From Prorocentrum cordatum (taxonomy: Eukaryota; Sar; Dinophyceae; Prorocentrales; Prorocentraceae), in contig CAUYUJ010009369.1 of the NCBI GenBank assembly GCA_963575745.1, positions 409,210-473,209 on the forward strand: a DNA stretch of 64,000 bases. Reading direction: 5' to 3'. The notes below the pieces were generated by a model. The model was given only the letters and a program-made list of their open reading frames with translations. It had not been told where the DNA came from and did no database searches. Shown in pieces: positions 10,215 through 19,900 of the stretch. Each line of letters opens with the position of its first letter. Position 1 is the first letter of the stretch. The translations under genes and the position numbers were made by a program.

Positions 10215-10560
10215 AGTAGCTCTTGGCTGCTCTTGGCGCCTGCTTCGAGCAGGGGGAGTCTCCCACACAGGACGCACAGCTGCAAACAATCGCAGGAAGC
10301 AGAGCTCCGGGGCCAGACCACTTCCGCCCAATGCTGAAACGCCGAAAGATTAGGTCGGACATGTCCCCACACAGGGCCTACTGGGGAATTTTGGACGAAA
10401 CTTTAAAAGATAGTCAACGCATGCCCCCAAACAATCAAACATATTCAAATAATCGTCGTCCTCAGAACATTGTTTGACTATTTTAAAATCTTCCTCCTGT
10501 AGAGGGACGTGCCCGACTTAAGCCCAATGTTGAAACGCCGAATAAGAAAACGTTCACATT
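10215..10560. mobile_element. Family U element with family A inserted
   Basis: GGAGTAGCTCTTGGCTG through CCCAATGCTGAAACGCCGAA matches the reverse complement of 47755-47945. A family A copy (10351-10521) interrupts it, and GCCCAATGYTGAAACGCCGAA is present on both sides of that insertion. Confidence 0.7.
10351..10521 (+). mobile_element. Family A element
   Basis: Left end TAGGTCGGACATGTCCCC, right end CTGTAGAGGGACGTGCCCG. It sits in family U and is flanked by an approximately 22-base direct repeat instead of the usual 8 bases. Confidence 0.85.
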
Positions 10561-10729
10561 GGAGCAGCCTGTTTGGGGTCACTTCGGGCTGCCCTGGGCC
10601 CTCCACGGGCCCTGGGGCCGTCGGAAGACGACTCGGGATGAAACAGCAGCCCAAGGGAAGTGGTCCAGACCTCCGGGGGCCCACGCACCGAAAAAATGAA
10701 GTGGCGTGATGTCTGGGATTATTTTGCTC

Positions 10730-10930
10730 CCATCGTACTTAAGGGCCACATCCCAGAAATAATTTCGAGCACCCGGAAACGTGTCGAAAGAGTGTCGAAA
10801 CAGTGTCGAAATAGTGTCGGACGAGTGTCTCCCAGGGCCCGACACGTGAACACCCTTGAGTTTCGGTACCTTTTTTGGTGCTCGAAACTATTTCTTGCGA
10901 TCAAGGCTGAAGTAGGTTGGAACATCACAA
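10730..10930 (+). mobile_element. Family D element
   Basis: Contains AGAAATAATTTCGAGCACC and the inverted GGTGCTCGAAACTATTTCT, with tandem GTGTCGAAA words and GGGCCCGACACGTGAA between. Copies: 22110-22300 (opposite orientation) and 39505-39725. Confidence 0.85.
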
Positions 10931-11044
10931 GTCTGGGACGGCAGCTCAAGATTGGTCACCGGATCCTCCCAGGGTCCAAACGCACGTGTGCTCCGAGCTT
11001 GTTGTTCAAACTCGCCCTCTGACTGTCTTTGCCGTGCCTGCCCC

Positions 11045-11111
11045 TCTTCGAGATGATCTCGGAGGCCCCGCTCTTCCAGCCGGCCGTGCAGGTGAAGAAC
11101 TTGCCCAAGCC
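11045..11111 (-). CDS. TerD-domain gene exon (end of TerD domain 2)
   Basis: The acceptor GGGTTCCAG is followed in phase 0 by GLGKFFTCTAGWKSGASE. Joined to the previous exon it gives RWGFQGLGKFF, a typical TerD C-terminal strand-helix. TTCCAGG is present at both ends of the upstream intron. The exon's own donor is unresolved; the end given is approximate. Confidence 0.7.
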
Positions 11112-11177
11112 CTGGAACCCATCTATTATTATTCGCGCTAGCGCGCGTGACTGGCCTCCCCCACTCCCCCGACCCCT

Positions 11178-11266
11178 GGTCACGTCACGATTCGCGCCGC
11201 CGCCGTGTGGGAATGCGCCATCTCTATGCGTTCCCAGGCGGCGCTGGCGCGAATCGTGACGTAACT
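11178..11266. repeat. Inverted repeat GTCACGATTCGCGCC
   Basis: GTCACGTCACGATTCGCGCC at the left pairs with GGCGCGAATCGTGACGTAAC at the right around about 50 bases. A single copy in this window. Confidence 0.75.
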
Positions 11267-11334
11267 GGCCCCCATCCCCCCTCCCGACCCACCGGGTCAC
11301 GCCCGTTATCGCCAGAGGATAATTGCGAGGCAAG

Positions 11335-11450
11335 GATTTACCCATATCCACCGCCTGGGAACCGACGTCCTGGTGTTCCAGCGGGCGGTGGATATGCATA
11401 TATTTCGGCCCCTGGGGGGCCGAATATATCCATATCCACCGCCTGTGGAG
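11335..11450. repeat. Palindrome cluster around CATATCCACCGCC
   Basis: ACCCATATCCACCGCC, its inverse GGCGGTGGATATGC, and again CCATATCCACCGCC, with an inner palindrome (ATATTTCGGCCCC / GGGGCCGAATATAT). Confidence 0.75.
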
Positions 11451-11552
11451 GTCCGCGAAGATCGAAGCCCCAAGCGGTATATCCCCGCCGCGGAAAAAAG
11501 ATATAGGCCTCCCAGATGGGGTCCGAGTAATGAAACAGTGTCGGCAAATCGT

Positions 11553-11752
11553 CGATTCGTAGGGAACGAAAGGGGGGATAGCAAAGGGTCGGGTAGAGAA
11601 TCAGCTTACGCAGCTGATTTCCCCAGCGCCTCCCGGCGCCGGGAGGCGCCCAGGAATCGAGGCATGGGCACGGCGGCGAGGCCGAAACCAGCTGCGTGCA
11701 GCAGATGTCGTACCCCCCTTTCCTTATCCCCCCCCTTTCGTTCGGCCCGACC
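11553..11752. mobile_element. Family I element
   Basis: Ends AACGAAAGGGGGGATAGC and CCCCCCCTTTCGTTCGGCC. Inside are AGAATCAGCTTACGCAGCTG, CGGCGCCGGGAGGCGCC and CGAAACCAGCTGCGTGCAGC. Copies at 30923 and 55346. Confidence 0.85.
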
Positions 11753-12020
11753 CAGCCCCCGGGCTCGTTTCGAGTCCTCCGATCCGATTCGACATCCGAT
11801 CTCGACGGACTCCGACTCCGACTCGATTCGACTTTGGATTCCGGTTTGGATTACGAGTCCTCAATGCGGCATTGCTGCTCTGCTGGATTCCGCCGATTCG
11901 ACTCCTCCCGACCTGGCTGCCGATCTCCGCCGACCCGATTAACTCCACCTTGCCCTGTTCCCCCCCTTCCATTCGGCCCGATCGATGCATCCTCACCCCC
12001 GGGGTCATGCCCGCTATTAG

Positions 12021-12249
12021 AGGCCTCCTAGATGGGGTCGGAGTAGATGGGGTCGGAGGATCGCGCCACATCGCTGATACATCGGCGATGCATCGGCGAT
12101 GCGCCAGCAATTCATCGTCGTCGTGGGCGATGCCTGGGCGACGTCGACGTGAAGCACGTCGGGCTCGACATCGAGCCGCATCGGCGATGCATCGGCGATG
12201 CGCGGCGCGATCCCCCGACCCCATCCACTCGGACCCCACCTAGGAGGCC
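12021..12249. mobile_element. Family E element
   Basis: Terminal inverted repeats CCTCCTAGATGGGGTCGG and CCGACCCCATCCACTCGG...CTAGGAGG; the interior has repeated CATCGGCGATGCATCGGC. A near copy is at 44113-44329. Confidence 0.9.
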
Positions 12250-12439
12250 CAGAGTTGTCGCCAAGAGATGTGAGACAACGGCGTCCCTGGAAGTCCAGAC
12301 CCTTTCCCCGGGGCCGGTTTTTCATCCTGAATCGTTTTTTGACGGTCCCGAGGCCCGGTAAGGGTGCCAGGGGCCGAAAATACGGAAAAACTTGCCGTCC
12401 TGATATTTTTTACCACGCGTTCATGTCTGGGACGGTTTC

Positions 12440-12710
12440 CGTGGGCGCACCAACTCTTGGGCCCGCGACGGCCCAAGGGTGGCCACGTCGCCCACCCGGG
12501 CCGGCCAGAAAGGGGGGGAGCTGTGGTCCTTACCCCCCCCGGGGGAACCCATCGCCTCGACGATCTCTGGAGAGGGGTGCCGAAATCGATGGGCCCCCCA
12601 GGGGGGTAAGGACCACAGCTCCCCAAGTTGTGGCTGGCCTGCCGTGGGCGCACCAGCTTCTGAGCCCGCGAGAGCCTGGGGTGGGCACGCCGCCCACCCG
12701 GGCCGGCCAC
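12440..12710. repeat. Direct repeat pair flanking a hairpin
   Basis: CGCCCACCCGGGCCGGCCA with about 45 preceding bases occurs at 12440-12507 and 12644-12709. Between them AGCTGTGGTCCTTACCCCCC and its inverse form a hairpin (about 12519-12624). Confidence 0.75.
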
Positions 12711-12765
12711 GAGGCAGCTCCCGGGCCCGCGAAGGCGGCAGGCGGGGGCGCGGGGTCGGCTGCAG

Positions 12766-12844
12766 GCGGAGGAGGAGGAGGAGGAGGAGGAGGAGGAGGA
12801 GGAGGAGGAGGGGAGGGATGATGATGATGATGATGATGCTGATG

Positions 12845-12909
<65 letters not shown>

Positions 12910-12950
12910 GATGAGGAGGAGGAGGAGGAGGAGGAAGAGGCGGAGGAGGT
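12766..12950. repeat. GGA, GAT and GAG trinucleotide array
   Basis: GGA units, then GATGAT units with single substitutions, then GAG units, inside a TerD intron. Confidence 0.9.
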
Positions 12951-13213
12951 GGAGGCCCGGGGATCTCGGCGGGGAGTGGCTGGCCCCCGTTACACGTCGG
13001 TCGGAAGAAGTTGGTGTAAACACGAAGGAGGAAGGCGGATAGAAAGCAGATTGGGCTGAGCCTCTCCCAGAGAATAACACAACACATCGAAACCATGCCG
13101 ACTCTTGCTGCAGGAAGGCATCAGAAGTAGATTGGGATCGAGGAATCCAGGAACAACTCCTTTCAACGACGGAGTTGCAGCACTGGCCCTTGTCACGTGA
13201 GCCCCGAGGTCTC

Positions 13214-13369
13214 CTGGAAGCCCCACCGGTTCTCCGCCCCGTCGCTGCGGATCAGCTGCGCCACGAGGAGCCCACCATAGGCCTCGTGGGCCTGGATGTC
13301 GAAGCGGACCAGCTGCGAGGAGTGCTGGTCCAAGACCCGCGCGTAGGCCTCGGCGGAACAGCAGGCTGC
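13214..13369 (-). CDS. TerD-domain gene exon (TerD domain 2, C-terminal half)
   Basis: 52 codons, phase 0, acceptor TTGTAG, proposed GA donor TTCCAG|GAGACC. Reads AACCSAEAYARVLDQH, then SSQLVRFDIQAHEAYGG, then LLVAQLIRSDGAENRWGFQ. The pattern of AYARxxD, LVRFD, a Gly-rich turn, a hydrophobic strand and W-x-F is that of the last third of a TerD domain. Without splicing the frame would stop nine bases past the next Thr, so the donor matters. Joining to the exon at 15251 gives FELVEKAACCSAEAY without a gap. Confidence 0.85.
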
Positions 13370-13399
13370 CTACAACACACACGTGGATAAGACATGCCA

Positions 13400-14390
13400 G
13401 AGTGAGAGGGTCGGACGGTCATTCACTGCCCCTGGGTGCGTGGCCGAAGTGGGATTCTGTTGACCCAGCTTCTTGTTGCTAATTGAGTTGTAACTTCTGT
13501 AAGGTCATTATGGTTGATCGCCCCCCACCGGTGCCCAATGTGGTTTTTGAAGTGCCCCTTCCAGGGCTCGCAACTTGTTCTTGCACAAAGGAAAACCTTG
13601 AGCCGCAGAAGTGGTAGTTGGCCAAGAAACTACAACAACGGCTCCCGACGGATACTTCCTCACAAGTTGTTCAGAACCGTGCTCTCGCGCGGGACTTCTT
13701 TACCATGTATTCAGGAATTTCACTCTCGCGTGGTATTCATTCGCATTCCATTGAAAAGCCGCACCCTCGACACTAAGGAATCACGCTCCCGCTGTTGACG
13801 TCGTAACGGTTTACTTTGGAATCGCGCTGTTGTTGTTGTTGTTGCTGTTATTGTTGTTGTTGCTGTTGTGGTTGTTGTTGCTATTGCTGTTGAACTCTCA
13901 CTATCGAAGAATCATTATTATTGATTCCCCCCCCCTCCGGTTCACATTTGTTTCTTTTCCATTGAAGTGCCCCTCCCTGCGCTCGCACCCAGTTTTGTTT
14001 ATCAGGGAAGTTCTTCCTCCTCAAACTGTGCCCCTGGCCCCCGGTTTACAACAGCAGCGGCTGGCGGCCCCCGCCGTCCCCCACCGTTCATTCAAAGCCG
14101 CGCTCTCGTGCTGAGATGTCCTACAACTCATATACGATCATGGCGCTCTCGCGCGAGACTTTCTTGCGCTTGGCTCAGGCATCGCGCTGCCGCTCGCGAC
14201 GTCCCCGCGGCCGATGCGAGACCGACGCTTCAACCGCCCGCCCTCTCGGCCTGGCCGCCGGGGCCCGCCCGCCCGACCCCTACTGTCAGCTGCCGATGGG
14301 TCGCCTTCCCCCGATGGGCCAAGGACGAGGCTCCCGCGGCCGCCCCCGTCAGCGTCGGGGCGCCGCCGGCAAGACACCGAAACCCTCGAG
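13400..14390. other. Intron sequence with diverged internal duplication
   Basis: TTGAAGTGCCCCTTCCAGGG (13545) and TTGAAGTGCCCCTCCCTGCG (13963) begin related stretches; GCTCTCGCGCG also recurs. A TTG/CTG-rich stretch lies at 13825-13895. The GC-rich plus-strand frame at 14200-14390 has no known motif. Confidence 0.45.
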
Positions 14391-14393
14391 AGG

Positions 14394-14573
14394 TACAGTC
14401 GGGGCGTTGACCTAAGGAACCCTAAATGAGGAACGAGGCCCCTTCTTTCCATGAGTTAAACTTCGATTTCCGATCGAAAATATAAGGAAAACCTGAGGCA
14501 AGCTGCGAAACACTTAAGGAAGGCGGAGCCCATCCCCAACGAAAAGGGTCCCTTCTTCAGAGCCCCAACAGTA
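14394..14573 (+). mobile_element. Family H element
   Basis: Starts ACAGTCGGGGCGTTGACC, ends AGCCCCAACAGTA; contains AGGAAAACCTGAGGCAAGC. Copies at 38635 (very similar) and 60835 (diverged). Its ends resemble those of family F. Confidence 0.85.
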
Positions 14574-14668
14574 CACGGTGAGAGATCCTGCTGCGAGAGA
14601 TCCTGGGGGGAAATGCCCGTCGTCGATCCAGGGCGTCTGTTGGTCCCCCGGGCAATCGGGAGATAAGA

Positions 14669-14828
14669 TTCGGTCGGGCGTGTCCCCCTACAGGCGGACT
14701 CTGGATGAGAAGAACAAATAGTCGAACAATGCTCCCCACTAGTTAACAAATACTACACAAATCGACCCCAGACAATTGTTCGACCATTCTTGAATGTTTG
14801 CCTCCTGTAGAGGGACAGGCGCGACTTA
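14669..14828 (+). mobile_element. Family A element with AGATAAGA duplication
   Basis: TIRs CGGTCGGGCGTGTCCCCCTA and TGTAGAGGGACAGGCGCGAC; AGATAAGA immediately outside both ends (8 bases). Confidence 0.9.
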
Positions 14829-14959
14829 AAGATAAGAAACTTCCGTCGGGAGCCGACTTGCAGGGCAAAATGTCTCCTTCGACGTGCCTCCTGTGCACTG
14901 TCGGGGGCCCGCGCGGGTTTTTTCGAATCGTCGTTGGGCCCCTCTCCACAGCGCGCGGC

Positions 14960-15230
14960 AGGCGGCAAGCGTTCGGGGTCCGCGCGAAGCGCTTGGATCG
15001 GCGACGGACCCCCCTTCCCTGGCGGGCAGTACGCACAAATTTCCGGAGGCGCGGTGGGCATGCATTTGTGGTGGTCAGCGTGGGCTTCTAAATCGGCGCT
15101 GAACCCCCACCCTGGCGCGCGGTAAGCATAAACTCTCGGAAGTCCGCGCGGGTAACTCGGATCGGCGCCGCCAGCAGGGTCTGACGCCGATCGAAAAAAT
15201 CTGCGCGGACCTTCGGGAACGTCTGCTTCT
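14960..15230. mobile_element. Family B-derived sequence, broken
   Basis: Two partial hairpin arms: GTCCGCGCGAAGCGCTTGGA (about 14980) and AAGTCCGCGCGGGTAACTCGG / AAAATCTGCGCGGACCTTC (15138-15222), close to the 3' end of a TerD exon. Confidence 0.5.
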
Positions 15231-15250
15231 GTAGTTTGTCCTTCCGAGGC

Positions 15251-15423
15251 CTTCTCGACAAGCTCGAAAGTACCGTTAAAGACGGTCAGAACGATGAATA
15301 TGCGGGCCACCTTGCTCGGGATTTTGGCCAGGTCGATGGTGATGGCCTCGTCGTCCCCCATGCTCTCGTGGCCGACGACGCTGTCCCCGCTGTGCTCGAC
15401 GCCGAAGAGCGAATGGTTCTCGC
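15251..15423 (-). CDS. TerD-domain gene exon (TerD domain 2 core)
   Basis: 173 bases. The acceptor CATCCCAG is followed by two bases completing a Gly codon, then ENHSLFGVEHSGDSVVGH, then ESMGDDEAITIDLAKIP and SKVARIFIVLTVFNG. HSGDxxxG and GDDE are the acidic Ca2+-site motifs of TerD (PF02342 type) domains. Joined to the exon at 17785 it reads AVDGENHSLFG. The GC donor AAG|GCC leads in phase to the exon at 13369. This is the clearest TerD exon of the gene. Confidence 0.92.
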
Positions 15424-15439
15424 CTGGGATGCAGAGGTG

Positions 15440-15875
<436 letters not shown>

Positions 15876-16192
15876 CATCAGCGATGTACGCCCCCCCCTT
15901 GGGAGGCGCACGTCCGCACCGCAACCAAGCTCGAACGCATCCCTATCCCGATGGCGGGCGCAAGCCACAAGCGATGACGATCTTGGCGCCCGAGTTATCC
16001 GGGGTAACTCGGGCCCGGGGCAACTCGGGTTCGGATTCCCGAAAAACGAACCCGAGTTAGCCCTGACCCGAGTTACCCCTGATGATTCGGATCTCTGGGG
16101 ATGTGCTCCCAGAAACGGCAGCAATCCTCAAGATCGTCATCGAGGCAGGGTGCTGCCAAGCATAGGGGCAACATGGAGATGCTTCAAACTTG

Positions 16193-16425
16193 AACAGGGG
16201 CCGACCGTCCCGGCATTCTTATAGTCCTACCACGAAATGTTCTTAGAACCCAGAAATTCTCGAATAACAAAAACAAGGTTCTTAGAACATAAGCCCGATG
16301 TGTCTTGAAACAAGACAGACTCCGCCAGAAATGTTCTGAGAACATGTCGTGGGAACCACACAAGGATCTTAGAACATTGTCTGGTAGGGCTATGGGCACG
16401 CCGGGACGCTGCGCCACCGCTAGAT
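16193..16425. mobile_element. Family C element, copy 1 of a duplicated block
   Basis: From GGGGCCGACCGTCCCGGCAT to GGGACGCTGCGCCACCGC with several GTTCTTAGAAC palindromes. Together with the following B-like part it is about 90% like 18330-18770. Confidence 0.85.
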
Positions 16426-16589
16426 TTCGGAGCTCCGCGTGGACTTCCTAGATCTGCGCCGCACCCCCTTCGCTGGCGCCGACGCCACGGGGGCCCCGCG
16501 GCGATGCCACGAGGGCCGGCGCCGTGGGCAACGCCACGGGGGCCCGGCGCCGATGCCACAGGAAGCGCGCGGAGTTCTGAGCTCTTTAT
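16426..16589. mobile_element. Family B hairpin, copy 1 of the duplicated block
   Basis: GAGCTCCGCGTGGACTTCC opens it and AAGCGCGCGGAGTTCTGAGC closes it; GCCACGGGGGCC repeats inside. Another B-like fragment follows at 16655-16730. Confidence 0.75.
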
Positions 16590-16650
16590 GTGAGTATGCC
16601 GATTTCCCTTCTTCGGAATCCGCTTCAGCACCGCGTCGATCCGCGCTGCG
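16590..16650 (-). pseudogene. Duplicated piece of TerD exon 3 (exon shadow)
   Basis: Reads DAVLKRIPKKGNRHTH, identical to the end of the exon at about 18730-18815, but the upstream half of that exon (KISFVMDKGS) is missing and replaced by family B sequence. It probably came along with the block duplication of families C and B, although both copies could instead be the edge of a repeat. Confidence 0.55.
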
Positions 16651-16786
16651 CCCCCTTCGCTGGCGCGCGGACCGCGCCAGGGGGCCGGCGCCGGAGGCAG
16701 CGCCACGGGGGCCCAGCGCCACGGGGGCCAAGCACGCCGGGACGCGTCGCCACTGCTTGACAAACTGGCAACATGTAGCACAAGCC

Positions 16787-16947
16787 TTATGTCGGGCGTG
16801 TCCCCATACGGGGGGATTTTCGACGAAAACATTGTCAAAACATAGTCTGGGGACTATTTTTCGAGTATGTTTTGACCTTTTTGGAATATGTTTGGGGTAT
16901 TTTTCATTTTTCGTCGACAATCCCCGTGTAGGGGGACACGCCCGACA
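16787..16947 (-). mobile_element. Family A element with 12-base duplication
   Basis: Inverted relative to most copies. TAGCACAAGCCT flanks it at 16775-16786 and 16948-16959. TIR words: GTCGGGCGTGTCCCC and GGGGGACACGCCCGAC. Confidence 0.92.
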
Positions 16948-17094
16948 TAGCACAAGCCTGTGGAAACATATCGCTGCCCAAGCGGTGGGACCCGCGAGCG
17001 CCGGCCATCGGGCGTGCACTGCAGGCTTTCCGAGCGCGCGCGTCGCCCCGAAGGGGGGCCGCCGCACACGCAGTTCAGGAGCCTGATCTTCTAC

Positions 17095-17415
17095 CACCTC
17101 CTCGTCCTCCTCCTCTTCCTCCTCCTCCTCCTCCTCCTCCTCCTCCTCCTCCTCCTCCTCCCCCTCCGCCTCCCCCTCCCCCTCCTCCTCTCCTCCTCTC
17201 CTCCTCTCTCTCTTCCTCCTCCTCCTACTCTCCCACCTCCTCCTCCTCCTCCTCCTCCTCCTCCTCCTCCTCCTCCCTCCTCCCTCCTCCTCCTCCTCCT
17301 CCTCCTCCTCCTCCTCCTCCTCCCTCTCCTCCTCCCCCTCCCCCTCCTCCTCCTCCTCCCTCTCCCCTTCTCCTCCTCCTCCTCCTCCTCATCCTCCTCC
17401 TCCGCCTCCTCCTCC
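17095..17415. repeat. CTC trinucleotide array
   Basis: CTC/TCC units with occasional CCC or TCT interruptions, purine-rich in gene sense, inside a TerD intron. Confidence 0.95.
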
Positions 17416-17504
17416 GGTAACGGTAGTTACCCAAGGAGGGTGGGTAGGGGGGGTTGGGGCCCTGGGTGACTAACGCTTGGGCGAGGTGGGGCACGTCGGG
17501 GCGG

Positions 17505-17740
17505 GGGTGCGCTGCGATCGCGAACAATGGGGGGACCCGACCCCCCCCCCCCACACATACGATCGTTGTCGTTATACCAGGTGGGGGGGGGAAATGGTCT
17601 GGGTAAGGACCATGACGAGCGGGGGTGCGCTGCGATCGCGAAAAATGGGGGGACCCGACCCCCCCCCCCCACACACACATACGATCGTTGTCGTTATACC
17701 GGGTGGGGGGGGGGAAATGGTCTGGGCAAGGACCATTACG
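17505..17740. repeat. Tandem duplication of an about 118-base unit
   Basis: GGGGGTGCGCTGCGATCGCG, a C-run, ACGATCGTTGTCGTTATACC and GAAATGGTCTGGG occur twice in the same order. Confidence 0.9.
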
Positions 17741-17784
17741 CGCCAGAGGATTAGCAAAAACAATATCTGGGTGGTGCCGATCGC

Positions 17785-17857
17785 CGTCCACCGCGCCGAT
17801 CACGTGCCCGTCGCTGTCGCAGAACACGGCCTCCGCGTCGATGTCCACCTCCTCCAC
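17785..17857 (-). CDS. TerD-domain gene exon (start of TerD domain 2)
   Basis: 73 bases. The acceptor CCTGCCAG is followed by VEEVDIDAEAVFCDSDGHV and IGAVDG. DIDAEA matches the DLDA motif that opens TerD domains (a Ca2+ ligand region), and CDSDGHVIGAV is the following beta-hairpin. The GC donor GGACG|GCGATC splits the last Gly codon, which the next exon completes. GGCGA occurs at both junctions of the downstream intron. Confidence 0.88.
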
Positions 17858-18329
17858 CTGGCAGGAAGGCCCACAATCGAATCGATAAGTCCGATAGGCG
17901 ATCGAAATGAATCGGATTGGCGGGAATCAGCAGCCAAGACGGGAGATCTCGAATCGGCGGAGATCGGCGAGCTAGCCAAGCCTCCACGGAGAAACTGACA
18001 TCCAAATCGGAATCCGAAGTCGACTCGAGTCGATGTCGGAATCGATCGAAGCGATTCGAAGCGAGTCGGAGGGAGCGAAGTGAACCCTGACCTGGGAGGG
18101 AGACAACGAGCCGCCGATGCCCACGAATATCCTTTAGAAAGAAACACCGGCATACACGTCTGCGTCACCCAGCTCCGCGCATCGCGCCCCACGAGGGGCG
18201 ACGCGCCGTTGCCTCCGCGCCCTCGCGCCCACGTCAGCGAGGGCAGCCGCTCTGGCCCACCTCGCGGCGCGCAGAGCGAGGTTGTCTTCGCGCACTCGGG
18301 TCTCGACGTATCAGCTTTCGTTGAGCAGG

Positions 18330-18550
18330 GACCGACCGTCCCAGCATTCCTATGGTCCTACCAGGAAACGTTCTTAGAATCCAGAAATCTTCTTATAACA
18401 AAAATCAAAGTTCTAAGAGCATGAACCCGATGTGATAAAACAAGACAGACTCCGCCAGAAATGTTCTAAGAACATGTCGTGGAAACCACCAAAGGTTCTT
18501 AGAACGTTGCTTGGTAGGGCTATGGGCACGCCGGGACGCTGCGCCACCGC
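18330..18550. mobile_element. Family C element, copy 2 of the duplicated block
   Basis: Matches 16193-16425 along its length, including ACAAGACAGACTCCGCCAG and GGGACGCTGCGCCACCGC, with small differences. Confidence 0.85.
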
Positions 18551-18722
18551 TAGATTTCGGAGCTCCGCGCGGACTTCCTAGATCTGCGCCGCACCCCCTT
18601 CGCTGGCGCCGATGCCACGGGGGCCCCGCGCCGATGCCACGAGGGCTGGCGCCGTGGGCAACGCCACGGGGGCCCGGCGCCGATGCCACAGGAAGCGCGC
18701 GGAGTTCTGAGCTTCTTACATG
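18551..18722. mobile_element. Family B hairpin, copy 2 of the duplicated block
   Basis: TTTCGGAGCTCCGCGCGGAC through AAGCGCGCGGAGTTCTGAGC, nearly identical to 16426-16589; it abuts the TerD exon that follows in plus direction. Confidence 0.75.
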
Positions 18723-18729
18723 CGTATGC

Positions 18730-18815
18730 CGATTTCCCTTCTTCGGAATCCGCTTCAGCACCGCGTCGGCGGGGAAGGTGGCCACGGAGCCCTTGTCCAT
18801 GACGAAGGAGATCTT
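18730..18815 (-). CDS. TerD-domain gene exon (linker into domain 2)
   Basis: The acceptor GCATTCCAG leads in phase 0 to KISFVMDKGSVATFPADA, then VLKRIPKK. ISFVMDKGS resembles the opening strand of TerD domains (isLvKGqk). The 3' boundary is unclear because the exon runs into sequence also found at 16590-16650. A short exon may be missing between here and 17857, since the usual GLGWD stretch of TerD is not seen. Confidence 0.7.
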
Positions 18816-18864
18816 CTGGAATGCTGGGGCCGTAGGAATCTCGGCGCCTTAGCTGCCCCGATAC

Positions 18865-19015
18865 CCAGCACGCGGCCCGTTGCGTGTTGGCACGGAGCTC
18901 AGCGCGTGTGTCGAAACACGCAGGTCTAGCGCGATACGTTCGCGAACACGTGGGCCCACGCGTGCCGAGCCCAACACGCAACGTGCTCAACCCAGACGTC
19001 TTGAACAAGGTAACG
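18865..19015. mobile_element. Family Y element
   Basis: Repeated GCGTGTTGG / CCAACACGCAACGT and GAACACGTGGGCCCA words; related to 55190-55345, which has CGCCAACACGTGGGCCAATA. Confidence 0.5.
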
Positions 19016-19195
19016 TGGGTTGACGATCAATAAAAAAGGGAGAGAACGATTAACAAACATAGTTTCCTGCTATTTCTGCACAATTTTCTGGCTGGAGGAG
19101 AACGATCAAAAAATAGTTTTCCAACCCGCGGCCGGTTTTTTAGAATCGTCATCCCGGGCGCCGCCGCGTGAACACGACCCCCCGTCATGTATTAA

Positions 19196-19354
19196 TCTGA
19201 AGGGGCCCTGAGACACAAAAATAAGTACACAAGGATAAACATATTCCCCATATTTTCCTATAGTTTCTGGGTTCCTGTCTTCCCCCCCAATCCCCATATT
19301 TTCCCATATTTTCCTGGGAGTGGACGATTAATTGTGTCTGTGTTTTTTCCCCTC
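19196..19354 (-). mobile_element. Family O element at the 5' end of a TerD intron
   Basis: In gene sense the previous exon ends GATTATCAG and the element starts GAGGGGAAAAAACACAGAC, giving a GA donor. It ends TCTCAGGGCCCCTTCAG. GATGACGATT occurs on both sides (about 19360 and 19145), a likely target duplication. Confidence 0.8.
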
Positions 19355-19579
19355 CTGATAATCGTCATCCTCCATTACGTGTTTCGTTTCAACACGGGCA
19401 TCATGGCAGCTGAGCCCGGCTCGGATGACGTCGCCGATCCAGGGCTCGATGATGTCCACGAAGTGGGACCCGAACTCGGCGGGCTCGTCGATCTCCTTGA
19501 AGGCCCAGCCGCCCTCCCTGGTGCGCTTCACGAGGCCCACCACGTCGGCGTTCGCGACGCTCCTCTCGATGTTGAAGAC
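19355..19579 (-). CDS. TerD-domain gene exon (TerD domain 1, C-terminal part)
   Basis: 75 codons, phase 0, acceptor AGATGCAG. Reads VFNIERSVANADVVGLVKR, then TREGGWAFKEIDEPAEFG, then HFVDIIEPWIGDVIRAGL. Following the previous exon it makes LNRLQVFNIERSVANADVV, with GGWAFKEI as the usual W-x-F near the end of a TerD domain. TGCAGGTCT is duplicated at both ends of the upstream intron. Confidence 0.9.
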
Positions 19580-19674
19580 CTGCATCTGCTTGTTGGTTGA
19601 TTCGATCCATGATCTAAACTTGCGCGCGACTTCTTGGATCCACGGTGGGCCGCGGTGGCCGCCAGAGGCGCCAC

Positions 19675-19840
19675 CGGTGAACCAGCGCGTTCCACTACTC
19701 GTGAGATATCTCCTCGCGAGTGGCCTGGATCCGTGACGATACATTACGTCGAGGCAAGCATGTGTTTTTTGTCTGACGCTTTCGAGTAAGCGCTTTGCGA
19801 GTAGAGGAGCGCGCTCTGTATCAAGGGGGCCCATCGCCGA
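19675..19840. mobile_element. Family Q element in TerD intron 1
   Basis: CGCGTTCCACTACTCG, TCGAGGCAAGCATGTG and CGCTTTCGAGTAAGCG match 42705-42860. It makes up about half of the 321-base intron. Confidence 0.75.
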
Positions 19841-19900
19841 GCCAAGAGCCCGTGCGGATCTTCGACCAATAGTTTATGCAGCCGTTTCGTCTTCGGAGAC

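Noticed and set aside
10351-10521. Family A as a structured RNA or riboswitch
   Set aside because: Its copies have target duplications and both orientations, as expected for transposable elements.
13590-13610. Second spliced-leader relict (CTTGAGCC)
   Set aside because: Only the last eight to nine bases match; the rest does not.
15880-16150. Additional TerD exon between 17785 and 15423
   Set aside because: The frame (HRDRDAFELGCGADVRL) looks coding, but the two neighbouring exons join perfectly without it and similar sequence recurs near 45.1 kb beside another family O copy.
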